Shown here piece after piece: positions 39,842 through 49,465 of a DNA stretch of 64,000 nucleotides. The DNA is taken from NCBI GenBank assembly GCA_035502095.1, contig DATJUX010000018.1:13384-77383 (forward strand). The letters run 5' to 3'. This DNA comes from JAKANT01 sp035502095 (GTDB taxonomy: Bacteria > Pseudomonadota > Gammaproteobacteria > Burkholderiales > Burkholderiaceae_F). The notes beneath the pieces were generated by a model that worked only from the letters and a program-made list of their open reading frames with translations, had not been told where the DNA came from and searched no databases. How positions within the stretch are numbered: the stretch's first letter is position 1; every line of letters begins with the position of its first letter. The translations under genes were made by a program, and so were the position numbers.

Positions 39842-40858
39842 ATGACTCACTTTCGCCCGCTTGGTCGCTTCCCTTCGGTGCGCATGCGTCGCATGCGCCA
39901 CGACGACTTCTCGCGTCGCCTCATGCGCGAACATCGGCTATCGGTCGACGACCTCATTTATCCGGTCTTTGTCCTCGATGGAAGCCGCAAGCGCGAAGTG
40001 ATCGCCTCGATGCCCGATGTCGAACGACTGTCGATCGATTATCTGTTTCCGGTTGCCGAGGAGTGCGTACAGCTCGGCATTCCTGTCATGGCTCTCTTCC
40101 CTGTTCTCGACGGCCAACTCAAGACCAGCGATGGCGTGGAAGCGACCAACCCGAACGGGTTGGTACCGCGCGCGGTGCGCGCATTGAAGGACCGCTTTCC
40201 ACAACTCGGTTTGCTCACGGACGTGGCGCTCGATCCATTTACCACGCACGGGCAGGACGGATTGATCGACGAGTCGGGGTACGTGCTGAACGACGAAACG
40301 ATCGAGGTGCTCCGGAAGCAGGCGCTGGTGCAGGCAGAAGCCGGCGTCGACATCGTCGCGCCGAGCGACATGATGGACGGGCGAATCGGCGCGTTGCGGG
40401 AGACGCTGGAGCGCGCCGGCCACATTCACACGCGGATCATGGCGTATTCCGCCAAGTACGCGAGCGCCTTTTACGGGCCGTTTCGTGATGCCGTCGGGTC
40501 GAAGGCAAATCTCGGCAAGAGCAACAAGGCCGCGTACCAGATGGACCCGGCCAACAGCGACGAGGCTCTTTGGGAGGTCGGCCTCGACCTCGAGGAGGGC
40601 GCCGACATGGTGATGGTCAAACCGGGCATGCCCTATCTCGATATCGTGCGACGGGTGAAGGACACCTACAAGGCGCCGACCTATGTGTACCAGGTGAGCG
40701 GCGAATACTCGATGCTCAAGGCGGCTTTCAACAATGGCTGGCTCGAGGAGAAGAAGATCGTTCTCGAGTCGCTGCTCGCGTTCAAGCGCGCGGGCGCCGA
40801 TGGCATCCTGAGCTACTTCTCGCTGCAGGTCGCGCGCTGGTTGAAGGGTGCGCCATAG
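39842..40858 (+). CDS. hemB: Delta-aminolevulinic acid dehydratase (porphobilinogen synthase) HemB
   Basis: Condenses two 5-aminolevulinates to porphobilinogen in tetrapyrrole synthesis. It has 338 residues from the ATG at 39842; an in-frame TTG at 39827 is less likely. The Schiff-base lysines are Lys205 (AYSAKYASAFYGPF) and Lys260 (MVKPGMPYLDI). The metal-site region DVALDPFTTHGQDG (127-140) has aspartates where E. coli has zinc cysteines, so this is the Mg-dependent type known from Pseudomonas and Burkholderia-like bacteria. Confidence 0.96.
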   Translation: MTHFRPLGRFPSVRMRRMRHDDFSRRLMREHRLSVDDLIYPVFVLDGSRKREVIASMPDVERLSIDYLFPVAEECVQLGIPVMALFPVLDGQLKTSDGVEATNPNGLVPRAVRALKDRFPQLGLLTDVALDPFTTHGQDGLIDESGYVLNDETIEVLRKQALVQAEAGVDIVAPSDMMDGRIGALRETLERAGHIHTRIMAYSAKYASAFYGPFRDAVGSKANLGKSNKAAYQMDPANSDEALWEVGLDLEEGADMVMVKPGMPYLDIVRRVKDTYKAPTYVYQVSGEYSMLKAAFNNGWLEEKKIVLESLLAFKRAGADGILSYFSLQVARWLKGAP

Positions 40859-40924
40859 TCCGCGCCCCGGGAACGCCGCGCATCCGTTCAGCGCTTGCGC
40901 GCGCCGGGCGCTCGCTGCGGTCGC

Positions 40925-41323
40925 TCACGCGCCCTCGCTCCGAAGCCGACGCAGTTCGCGCCCCTGCTTCTTCGTCGGACGTCCCTTGATCGATTGTGCC
41001 GGCTCGTGACCGTGACCGCGCATCAACTGCGCCTGCTCGCGCCGGGCGACACTCTCGGCCGTCTCCTCGTAAAGCATCCGCGCGACCGGTGCAGGTCCGC
41101 GTCGCGCGGACAAGGCACGCACCACGATCTCGAGGCGTGTGGCGCCGACCAAGACTTCGAGCGCATCGCCCACGCGCGTCGGATGAGCCGGCTTGATCCG
41201 GGCGCCGCGCAGCCGGACGCGCCCCAGTTCGACCGCCTCGGAGGCGAGCGAACGGCTCTTGAAGAACCGCGCCGCCCACAGCCATTTGTCGAGCCGCAAT
41301 CCCTCCGTCGATTGTTCCTGCAT
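40925..41323 (-). CDS. hslR: S4-domain ribosome-associated heat-shock protein Hsp15-like
   Basis: A 132-residue RNA-binding protein. The S4 domain opens GLRLDKWLWAARFFKSRSLA and includes GRVRLRGARIKPAHPTRVGD, followed by a basic C-terminus (GRPTKKQGRELRRLRSEG). Hsp15 rescues stalled 50S subunits carrying nascent peptidyl-tRNA. The ATG at 41323 has AGGAG five nt upstream; the adjacent GTG is too close to it. It is divergent from the helicase, with an SOS box in the shared 70-nt gap. Confidence 0.92.
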   Translation of the reverse strand: MQEQSTEGLRLDKWLWAARFFKSRSLASEAVELGRVRLRGARIKPAHPTRVGDALEVLVGATRLEIVVRALSARRGPAPVARMLYEETAESVARREQAQLMRGHGHEPAQSIKGRPTKKQGRELRRLRSEGA

Positions 41324-41343
41324 CACGGCTCCTGCTGTCTCGA

Positions 41344-41363
41344 TACTGTATATTTCAACAGTC
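41344..41363. promoter_or_regulatory. LexA (SOS) operator candidate
   Basis: CTGT-N8-ACAG at 41346-41361 inside TACTGT...CAGTC, a full match to the gammaproteobacterial/betaproteobacterial LexA half-sites with an AT-rich spacer (ATATTTCA). It lies 32 nt before the helicase ATG and 22 nt before the hslR ATG, in the right place to repress either or both. TATATT at 41349-41354 within it may serve as a -10. Confidence 0.7.
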
Positions 41364-41393
41364 CCCGGACTCTACCGACCTTGCGTCCAGTTC

Positions 41394-43511
41394 ATGTTCG
41401 CTTCTCGCGCGCAGGGCAAAGCCTCGGAGGCGGAGACGCCGGACTCTCGCGCTGGTCCCGACCCGCACGCTCAGCTTAATCCGCAACAGAGAGCGGCAGC
41501 GCTGCACGCGGACGACGGGCCCTTGTTGGTCATCGCAGGTGCCGGTTCGGGCAAGACCAACACGCTCGCGCACCGGGTCGCGCATCTGATCGAACGCGGC
41601 GCGGATCCGCGCACCATCCTCCTGCTCACCTTCTCGCGGCGCGCCGCGCGCGAGATGATCCGCCGGGTCGAGCGCCTCGTCGCGTCGTCGCCGGCCTTGC
41701 GCATGCAGCAAGCCGCCGCGACCCTGACTTGGGCCGGAACGTTCCATGCCGTCGGTGCCCGCCTTCTGCGCGAGTTCGCGCCGCGTATCGGCCTCGACCC
41801 GGACTTCACGATCCACGATCGAGAGGACTCGGCGGACCTCATGAACCTGGTCCGCCACGAGCGTGGCCTCGCTTCGACGGCAAAGCGGTTCCCGGCGAAG
41901 GGCACCTGCCTGGCGATCTACTCGCGCGTCGTCAACGGCCAGGAGCAACTCGGCCGCGTCCTCGGCACGCTGTTCCCCTGGTGCGCAGCCTGGGAGGAGG
42001 AACTGCGCACGCTCTTCGGCGCATACGTCGATGCGAAGCAGATGCAGAACGTGCTCGACTACGACGATCTGCTGCTGTACTGGTCGGAGATGATGAGTGC
42101 GCCTGCGATCGCTGCCGAACTCGGCGCGCGCTTCCGCCACGTGCTCGTCGACGAATACCAGGACACGAACCGCCTGCAGGCCGCTGTTCTGCTGGCACTA
42201 AAGCCGGACGGCCGGGGCCTGACGGTCGTCGGCGACGACGCGCAATCGATCTATGCGTTTCGCGGCGCCACCGTGCGCAATATCCTGGAATTCCCTGCTC
42301 GTTTCGATCCACCCGCGGCGCAGGTCGCGCTCGAGCAGAACTATCGCTCCACCCAGCCCCTGCTCGATGCCGCCAACGCGGTGATCGCGCTCGCGCCGGA
42401 ACGTTTCGCCAAGACCCTGGTTTCCGGGCGCGACGGGGTTCGCCCCGTGCTCCTGTCGGTGGCCGACGAAGCGGCGCAAGCGCGCTATGTCGTCGACGAC
42501 GTTCTGGCGCAGCGTGAAGCGGGAATCGCGCTGCAGGCACAGGCCGTATTGTTTCGCACGTCGCACCACAGCCTGCGGCTCGAACTCGAACTGGCGCGCC
42601 GCAACGTGCCGTTCGTGAAGTTCGGCGGTCTGAAATTTCTCGAGTCGGCACACGTCAAGGACGTGCTCGCCTGCCTGCGCTGGGCCGACAACCCGCGCGA
42701 CCGCATCGCGGGCCTGCGTGTCCTCCTCCTTCTGCCAGGCGTCGGTCCGAGGACGGCGGCACGTACGCTCGACGGCGTCGCGGCCGCAGCTGATCCGGCG
42801 CTCGGACTCGATCGATTCGAGATGGGGCCCACGCGCAGCGAACATTGGGCCGCGATGCAGCGCCTGCTGGTCGACCTGCGGCGACCGGATGCGCCCTGGC
42901 CGGGCGCCCTCGGATCGGTGCGTCTCTGGTACGAGCCGTTGCTCGAGCAACGTTATGAGGATGCGGCGATGCGTAGCGTCGATTTGCGCACGCTCGAAAG
43001 CATCGCGGGAACCTATGCCACGCGCGAGCGGTTTCTCACCGAGCTCACGCTCGACCCGCCGGACGCCACGAGCGACGAAGCCGGCGATCCTCTGCGCGAT
43101 GAGGAGTACCTGACACTCTCGACCATTCACTCCGCCAAAGGTCGCGAGTGGCACTCCGTCTACGTGCTTAACGTCGTCGACGGCTGCGTGCCTTCGGATC
43201 TTGGAGCTGGTACGCAGGCTGATCTGGAGGAGGAGCGTCGGCTGCTCTATGTCGCGATGACCCGCGCGAAGGAGCAGCTTCGCCTGGTCGCCCCGCAGCG
43301 GTTCTACATCCGGCAGCAAGCCGCGGAAGGCGATCGCCACGTGTACGCAACCCGCACGCGGTTCATTCCGCAAGCACTCGACCGCTTCTTCGAGCTGCGC
43401 GCCTGGCCGGATCCTGTGCCAGACACCCGCGAAGTTCACGCGCCAGCGTGCGCGCCGCTTGCGCTCGATATCGCCGCGAAGATGCGCGGCATGTGGCGAA
43501 CAACGCCCTGA
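41394..43511 (+). CDS. UvrD/Rep-family superfamily 1 DNA helicase
   Basis: A 705-residue SF1A helicase. Q motif LNPQQRAA is at 28-35, Walker A GAGSGKT at 49-55, motif Ia LTFSRRAAREM, and motif II VDEYQDTN. Motif III is GDDAQSIYAFRGA, motif IV EQNYRST, motif V TIHSAKGREW and motif VI VAMTRAKEQL. It is somewhat shorter than UvrD, and the C-terminal tail differs, so I do not assign uvrD or rep. The start is uncertain because no clear ribosome-binding site precedes the ATG. A consensus SOS box upstream suggests DNA-damage induction. Confidence 0.92.
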   Translation: MFASRAQGKASEAETPDSRAGPDPHAQLNPQQRAAALHADDGPLLVIAGAGSGKTNTLAHRVAHLIERGADPRTILLLTFSRRAAREMIRRVERLVASSPALRMQQAAATLTWAGTFHAVGARLLREFAPRIGLDPDFTIHDREDSADLMNLVRHERGLASTAKRFPAKGTCLAIYSRVVNGQEQLGRVLGTLFPWCAAWEEELRTLFGAYVDAKQMQNVLDYDDLLLYWSEMMSAPAIAAELGARFRHVLVDEYQDTNRLQAAVLLALKPDGRGLTVVGDDAQSIYAFRGATVRNILEFPARFDPPAAQVALEQNYRSTQPLLDAANAVIALAPERFAKTLVSGRDGVRPVLLSVADEAAQARYVVDDVLAQREAGIALQAQAVLFRTSHHSLRLELELARRNVPFVKFGGLKFLESAHVKDVLACLRWADNPRDRIAGLRVLLLLPGVGPRTAARTLDGVAAAADPALGLDRFEMGPTRSEHWAAMQRLLVDLRRPDAPWPGALGSVRLWYEPLLEQRYEDAAMRSVDLRTLESIAGTYATRERFLTELTLDPPDATSDEAGDPLRDEEYLTLSTIHSAKGREWHSVYVLNVVDGCVPSDLGAGTQADLEEERRLLYVAMTRAKEQLRLVAPQRFYIRQQAAEGDRHVYATRTRFIPQALDRFFELRAWPDPVPDTREVHAPACAPLALDIAAKMRGMWRTTP

Positions 43512-43585
43512 CCGCGCAAGGGGACGCCGCATCGGCGCGACGACGTGGCGATCGTATGATCGACAACCCTCGAGGAGACAAGGAA

Positions 43586-45427
43586 ATGCATCGCCCCGAC
43601 GGCGACGTCGCGAATCCAGGTTTTGCCCCAGCCCGCGTCGAGCGAATCGCGCGCGCCGACGGCGCCTTCGTTCTGCGTTCACCCGCTCCCCTCGAGCCAT
43701 ACGCCCGCTGTGTCGGCGACTGGCTGGTCGCGTGGGCAACGCGCACGCCCGATCGAACCTGGCTTGCCGAGCGCCGAGGCGACGCCTGGCACCGGGTCAC
43801 CTATGCGGAGGGCCTGAAAACAACGCGCTGCATCGCGGCCGCGCTGCTCTCGCGTGGGCTCTCGTCCAAGCGTCCGCTCGTGATCCTGTCGGACAACAGT
43901 GTCGACCACGCCCTGCTCGCGGCCGGCGCCCAGTTCGCGGGCGTGCCCTACGCCCCGATCTCGCCCGCGTATTCGCTCCTGTCCAGCGATCACGCAAAAC
44001 TGAGAGCCATTTTTGCGCTGCTGGAACCCGGCCTGGTCTTCGCCGATGACGGAGCGAGGTTCGCGCGGGCGCTGGCTGCCGTCGGAAGCGGCTTCGACTT
44101 CGTGGCGAGCCGCAACATTCCGCAGGGCGCGGTCCCATTCGACGTTCTTGCCGGCGCAGCGCCTGGCCCGGAGGTCGACGCCGCCGCCGCAGCGGTCACG
44201 CCGGATACGATCGCCAAGATCCTGTTCACCTCGGGCTCGACGGGCGAGCCGAAGGGCGTCATCAACACGCATCGGATGCTGTCGTCCAACCAGCAGATGA
44301 TCCGGCAGTGCTGGCCGTTCCTGGCACACGATCCTCCGGTCATCGTCGATTGGCTGCCGTGGAATCACACATTCGGCGGCAATCACAACTTCAACATGGT
44401 CCTTGCCAACGGCGGATCGCTTCACATCGATAACGGCAAACCCGCCCCAGGTCTGATCGAGAAGACAGTCGCCAACCTGCGCGAGACAGCACCGAACATC
44501 TACTTCAACGTGCCGCGGGGCTTCGACATGTTGCTGCCCCATCTGGAGGGCGACGACGCCCTGGCCCGGCACTTCTTCTCGCAGCTCAAGATCGTCTTCT
44601 ATGCAGGTGCCGCGCTCCCGCAGAGCCTCTGGGAACGGCTCGAGCGCAAGGCGGCCCAGCTGGGCAGGCGCGTCGCGATGGTCTCGTCGTGGGGATCGAC
44701 GGAGACCGCCCCGATGGTGACCAGCGTGCACTTCCCGATCGACCGCGCCGGAGTCATCGGCATCCCCGCGCCGGGATGCGAACTCCTGATGCTGCCGAAC
44801 GGCGAGAAGATGGAGATGCGCGTGCGCGGGCCCAACGTCACGCCGGGTTACTTCAAGCGACCGGATCTCACCGCGGCGGCCTTCGATGGCGAGGGCTTCT
44901 ACAAGATCGGCGACGCCGGTCGCCTGGCTGACCCGGGCGATGCCGCAGCCGGCGTGGTCTTCGACGGCCGCATCGCGGAAGACTTCAAGCTCGCGTCGGG
45001 CACCTGGGTCCACGTCGGTACGCTGCGTGTCCATGCAATCGCCTCGCTCGCGCCGGTGGCGCAGGACGTCGTCGTCGCCGGACATGGCCGCGACGAAGTC
45101 GGCTTGCTGGTCTTCGCGAACCCGGCGGGCTGCGCCGGCCTCTGCCCGGAGCGGCCGAAAGAAACGCCGCTCGCGGAGCTCATTGCGGACACGCGCGTGC
45201 GCGCGCAGGTCGCACGGGGCCTGCGGGCGCTGGCGGCGGGCGCAACGGGCTCTTCGATGCTCGCCACGCGCGCGTTGTTGCTCGCCGAGCCCCCTTCGAT
45301 CGACGCCAACGAAATCACCGACAAGGGCTACATCAATCAACGTGCGGTGCTGGCGCGCCGTGCCGCCGCGGTGACCGAGCTTTACGGGTCGCCGGCCCCA
45401 CCGGCCGTGATCGCGCTGAAGGCATAG
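43586..45427 (+). CDS. Feruloyl-CoA synthase-like AMP-forming acyl-CoA ligase
   Basis: A 613-residue adenylate-forming enzyme. The ATP-binding motif LFTSGSTGEPKG is at 213-224. WLPWNHTFGGNHNFN, the A5 motif SSWGSTETAP, GPNVTPGYFKRP and the family ending NEITDKGYINQRAVL are all present; these are hallmarks of the feruloyl-CoA synthase group. The substrate is likely an aromatic or phenylpropanoid acid, but other acids are possible. The ATG follows AGGAGACAAGGAA. With the next gene, a thiolase, it may activate and cleave side-chain CoA esters. Confidence 0.85.
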   Translation: MHRPDGDVANPGFAPARVERIARADGAFVLRSPAPLEPYARCVGDWLVAWATRTPDRTWLAERRGDAWHRVTYAEGLKTTRCIAAALLSRGLSSKRPLVILSDNSVDHALLAAGAQFAGVPYAPISPAYSLLSSDHAKLRAIFALLEPGLVFADDGARFARALAAVGSGFDFVASRNIPQGAVPFDVLAGAAPGPEVDAAAAAVTPDTIAKILFTSGSTGEPKGVINTHRMLSSNQQMIRQCWPFLAHDPPVIVDWLPWNHTFGGNHNFNMVLANGGSLHIDNGKPAPGLIEKTVANLRETAPNIYFNVPRGFDMLLPHLEGDDALARHFFSQLKIVFYAGAALPQSLWERLERKAAQLGRRVAMVSSWGSTETAPMVTSVHFPIDRAGVIGIPAPGCELLMLPNGEKMEMRVRGPNVTPGYFKRPDLTAAAFDGEGFYKIGDAGRLADPGDAAAGVVFDGRIAEDFKLASGTWVHVGTLRVHAIASLAPVAQDVVVAGHGRDEVGLLVFANPAGCAGLCPERPKETPLAELIADTRVRAQVARGLRALAAGATGSSMLATRALLLAEPPSIDANEITDKGYINQRAVLARRAAAVTELYGSPAPPAVIALKA

Positions 45428-45476
45428 GTGCTTGAGGTACGCTAGCCGACCGACCGACGCGACAGGGAGACCTCGA

Positions 45477-46655
45477 ATGAACGACGCTGTGATCGTTTCG
45501 ACTGCGCGCACCCCGTTGTGCAAGTCCTGGAAGGGCGCCTTGAACATGACCCACGGGGCAACGCTCGGCGCGCTCGCCGTGCGCGCGGCCGTCGACCGGG
45601 CACGCCTCGACCATGCCGAAGTCGAGGACGTGATCATGGGCTGTGCGAACCCGGAAGGCGCAACCGGCGGCAACATCGCACGCCAGATCGCGCTGCGCGC
45701 CGGCATGCCGGTGACGGTGGCCGGTGCGACGGTCAACCGCTTCTGTTCGTCCGGACTGCAGACGATCGCGCTCGCCGCGCAGCGCGTCATGAGCGGCGAG
45801 GCCGACATCTACGTCGCTGGCGGCGTCGAATCGATCTCGTGCGTGCAGAACGAGATGAACCGCCACATGTACCAGGACGAGTGGCTGGTTAAGAACAAGC
45901 CGGAAATCTACTGGCCGATGCTGCAGACCGCCGAGGTGGTTTCGAAACGCTACAAGATCGGCCGCGAAGCGCAGGACCGGTACGGTGTGCAAAGCCAGCT
46001 GCGTGCCGCCGCGGCGCGCGCCGCCGGCAAGTTCCGCGACGAGATCGTGCCGATCACCGTCAAGACCAGGGTGACGGACAAGGCGACGGGGGCCGAAACG
46101 ATCAAGGAGGTGACGGTCGAACATGACGAGGGGATTCGCCCGGACACCACTTACGAAGGCGTATCGCAGATCAAGCCGGCGATCGAAGGCGGGGTGATTG
46201 CAGCCGGCAATGCCAGCCAGTTTTCCGACGGCGCCTCGGCAGCGGTGGTGATGAGCGCCGCCGCCGCTGTGCGCAAGGGCCTCGCTCCACTCGGTGCGTT
46301 CCGCGGCTTCGCCGTAGCCGGTTGCGAGCCCGATGAAATGGGAATTGGACCTGTATTCGCCGTGCCCAAGCTGCTGAAGCGCGCAGGATTGAAGGTCGAC
46401 GACATCGGACTGTGGGAACTGAACGAAGCCTTCGCCGTGCAGGTAATCTATTGCCGCGACCGGCTCGGTATCCCCGCCGACCGGCTCAATGTCAACGGCG
46501 GCGCGATCGCGCTCGGGCACCCCTATGGCGTAAGCGGTGCGCGGCTGGTCGGCCACGCGCTGATCGAAGGCAAGCGGCGCGGCGCCAGGCTGGTCGTCGT
46601 GACGATGTGCATCGGCGGTGGCATGGGGGCCGCCGGCCTGTTCGAGGTGCTCTGA
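45477..46655 (+). CDS. Acetyl-CoA acyltransferase (thiolase family)
   Basis: A 392-residue thiolase. Nucleophile Cys90 is in NRFCSSGLQT, the catalytic His in NGGAIALGHPYGVSGAR, and the second Cys in CIGGGMGAAGLFEVL. The ATG has GGGAG well spaced upstream. It lies 49 nt after the CoA-ligase gene, probably in the same operon, which hints at beta-ketoacyl-CoA cleavage (degradative thiolase) rather than polyhydroxyalkanoate synthesis. Sequence alone does not settle this. Confidence 0.9.
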   Translation: MNDAVIVSTARTPLCKSWKGALNMTHGATLGALAVRAAVDRARLDHAEVEDVIMGCANPEGATGGNIARQIALRAGMPVTVAGATVNRFCSSGLQTIALAAQRVMSGEADIYVAGGVESISCVQNEMNRHMYQDEWLVKNKPEIYWPMLQTAEVVSKRYKIGREAQDRYGVQSQLRAAAARAAGKFRDEIVPITVKTRVTDKATGAETIKEVTVEHDEGIRPDTTYEGVSQIKPAIEGGVIAAGNASQFSDGASAAVVMSAAAAVRKGLAPLGAFRGFAVAGCEPDEMGIGPVFAVPKLLKRAGLKVDDIGLWELNEAFAVQVIYCRDRLGIPADRLNVNGGAIALGHPYGVSGARLVGHALIEGKRRGARLVVVTMCIGGGMGAAGLFEVL

Positions 46656-46660
46656 GGACG

Positions 46661-46993
46661 CTACGCGAGCAGCGGCGGCTGGGTCTCGCCTTCGATCCAG
46701 CGCAGGTACGGCCCAAAGCCCGCCACGATCGGCACCGCGATGATCTCGGGCACGCTGTAGGGATGCAGCGTGCGGATTGCGGCCTCCACTTCCGGGTACC
46801 GTTCGCGCGTCGACTTGATCAGCAGAGGCGTCTCGACGGCCCGCTCGATCGCGCCTTCCCATCGATACGTCGACTGGACCGGCGCGAGCAGGTTGGCGCA
46901 CGCCGCCAGCCGCTGTTCGACGAGCGTGCGCGCGATCCGCTCGGCGGTTGCCGCGTCGGGACAGTTGGTGAGAATCAGCAGCGGCTCGCTCAT
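46661..46993 (-). CDS. cutA: Divalent-cation tolerance protein CutA
   Basis: A 110-residue trimeric ferredoxin-like protein of the CutA1 family. Signature elements are LAACANLLAPVQSTYRWEG and HPYSVPEIIAVPI. It is named for copper tolerance in E. coli, but its molecular function is unclear. It converges on the thiolase gene with a 5-nt gap and follows the ABC permease by 7 nt, so it likely rides on that transcript. Confidence 0.94.
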   Translation of the reverse strand: MSEPLLILTNCPDAATAERIARTLVEQRLAACANLLAPVQSTYRWEGAIERAVETPLLIKSTRERYPEVEAAIRTLHPYSVPEIIAVPIVAGFGPYLRWIEGETQPPLLA

Positions 46994-47000
46994 CGGTCCC

Positions 47001-47843
47001 TCATTTGAACAGGCGTTTGCGCGTGAGGATCAGCGCGATGTAGTAGCACCCCACGCCGTAGCCGAGCAGCAGCGTGAGGTTGAGCACGGCATGATCCGGC
47101 AGGCGGCCGAGGATCAACGGCCGGACCAGATCCACCGTGGCGGCGAGCGGCAGCCAATGCGCCCCCACGCGCAGCCAGGGCGTCAACTGCTCCAGGGGGA
47201 AGAAGATGCCCGACAGGAAAACCATCGGCGTGACGATCACGACGAAGTAGTTCGAAAGGGTGTCGTAACCGCGCGCGAGGCTGTTGACGATCAGCGCCAT
47301 CGCGGAAAAAACCGCCGCGGCAAGAAGCATCACCGGCAAGGCGAGCAGCGCGAGCGGCGAGTGCGCGACGCCGAGGCCCCAGATCACGAGCAGCATCGCC
47401 AGGCCCGTCACCAGCGCCTTGCAGGCCGCCCAGGCCACCTCGCCGAACACGATGTCGTCGATCGAACTCGGCGTATTCATGATGGCGGCCCAGGTCTTTT
47501 GCGTGTCCATGCGCGAGTAGGCGCCCCACAACGACTCGAACTTGGCCGAATACATGACACTCATGCAGATCGAGCCGCTGGCGAGGAACTGCAGGTAGGT
47601 TGCACCGCCGACTTCCGGCAGCAGGCTGCCAAGCCCGTATCCGAACGCGACCAGCGTGATCAGCGGCTCGATGATGTTCGACAGTACGCGCTCGAAGAGG
47701 TACTTTCGCCAGACGAGGTAGTTGCGGCGCCAGATCGGCACGAACCGGCGCGACGGACGGGGTGCCGCGAACAGCACCCCGCGCCGGCTCGCCGTGTCCA
47801 GGATCACCGGCCGCGCGACGACGCGCGTTTGCAGCGAGCTCAA
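47001..47843 (-). CDS. ABC-2 type permease, NodJ-like
   Basis: About 280 residues from a TTG at 47843 with AGGAG five nt upstream. The frame also has a GTG at 47876, inside the ATPase gene. A basic N-terminal stretch (RRNYLVWRKYLFERVLSNIIEPL) is followed by about six membrane helices typical of ABC-2/NodJ exporters. It pairs with the NodI-like ATPase. In rhizobia NodIJ exports Nod factors, but homologues in Betaproteobacteria predate nodulation and have unknown substrates. Confidence 0.9.
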   Translation of the reverse strand: MSSLQTRVVARPVILDTASRRGVLFAAPRPSRRFVPIWRRNYLVWRKYLFERVLSNIIEPLITLVAFGYGLGSLLPEVGGATYLQFLASGSICMSVMYSAKFESLWGAYSRMDTQKTWAAIMNTPSSIDDIVFGEVAWAACKALVTGLAMLLVIWGLGVAHSPLALLALPVMLLAAAVFSAMALIVNSLARGYDTLSNYFVVIVTPMVFLSGIFFPLEQLTPWLRVGAHWLPLAATVDLVRPLILGRLPDHAVLNLTLLLGYGVGCYYIALILTRKRLFK

Positions 47844-47853
47844 GATCGCTCCT

Positions 47854-48819
<966 letters not shown>

Positions 48820-48821
48820 GG

Positions 48822-48852
48822 CAGAAAATACAAGGCCCGCACGCGGCGGGCC
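48822..48852 (-). terminator. Intrinsic terminator of the ribosomal superoperon
   Basis: Perfect 7-bp stem GGCCCGC/GCGGGCC (48834-48852) with a 5-nt loop. On the minus strand it is followed by TTGTATTTTCTG, a T-rich tail. It lies 27 nt after the rplQ stop and ends the alpha operon just before the NodI-like gene. Confidence 0.75.
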
Positions 48853-48878
48853 CCGAAGCTTGCGTCAGGGGTCGCCAA

Positions 48879-49277
48879 TCACGCCGCTGATTCGGCGGCC
48901 GCTTCTTTCAGCTTCGGTTGCGGACGATCCAGCAGCTCGACCAGGGCGAGCGGGGCATTGTCGCCAATCCGGAAACCGGCCTTCAGGATGCGCAGGTAAC
49001 CGCCGGGACGGGTCTTGTAGCGCGGACCCAACTCGTTGAACAGCTTGACGACGATCTCCCGATCGCGCAGGCGATTGAACGCGAGCCGGCGGTTGGCCAG
49101 GGTCGGCTCCTTGGCGAGAGTGATGAGCGGCTCGACGACCCGACGCAGTTCCTTGGCCTTGGGAAGGGTCGTCTTGATGAGTTCGTGACGCAACAGCGAA
49201 TTCGACATGTTGCGCAGCATGGCCAGACGATGGCTGCTCGTGCGGTTGAGTTTCCGCAGGCCGTGACGGTGACGCAC
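48879..49277 (-). CDS. rplQ: 50S ribosomal protein L17
   Basis: 132 residues, with MRHRHGLRKLNRTSSHRLAM at the start, the L17 signature. The start is GTG at 49277, preceded by GAGAGG. It lines the exit-tunnel side of the large subunit. Last gene of the alpha operon. It is separated from rpoA by an unusually long 188-nt gap. Confidence 0.97.
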   Translation of the reverse strand: MRHRHGLRKLNRTSSHRLAMLRNMSNSLLRHELIKTTLPKAKELRRVVEPLITLAKEPTLANRRLAFNRLRDREIVVKLFNELGPRYKTRPGGYLRILKAGFRIGDNAPLALVELLDRPQPKLKEAAAESAA

Positions 49278-49465
49278 TTTCGATTCCTCTCAGTCTCAAT
49301 GTTCCCGTCTCTTCGATCCCTCGGAGGAGGGCGGGCGGGTTCTCTATGGGAAATCCTGTATCCGAGGCAATCCCTGGGGCCAGTTTTGTCTTCGGCCGCC
49401 CCTTCGGGGCTTAACTTGCCTGCAGCAAGCTAGCCTTCGACGAAATTGGCCGCGCGAAAACTCTC
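49278..49465 (-). other. Long rpoA-rplQ spacer with two small hairpins
   Basis: 188 nt where most relatives have a few tens. On the minus strand it holds CTTGC-TGCAG-GCAAG at about 49416-49430 and GCCCC-GAA-GGGGC at about 49398-49410. Neither has a T run, and no open frame is convincing. It may hold an RNA-processing site or an internal promoter. Confidence 0.45.
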
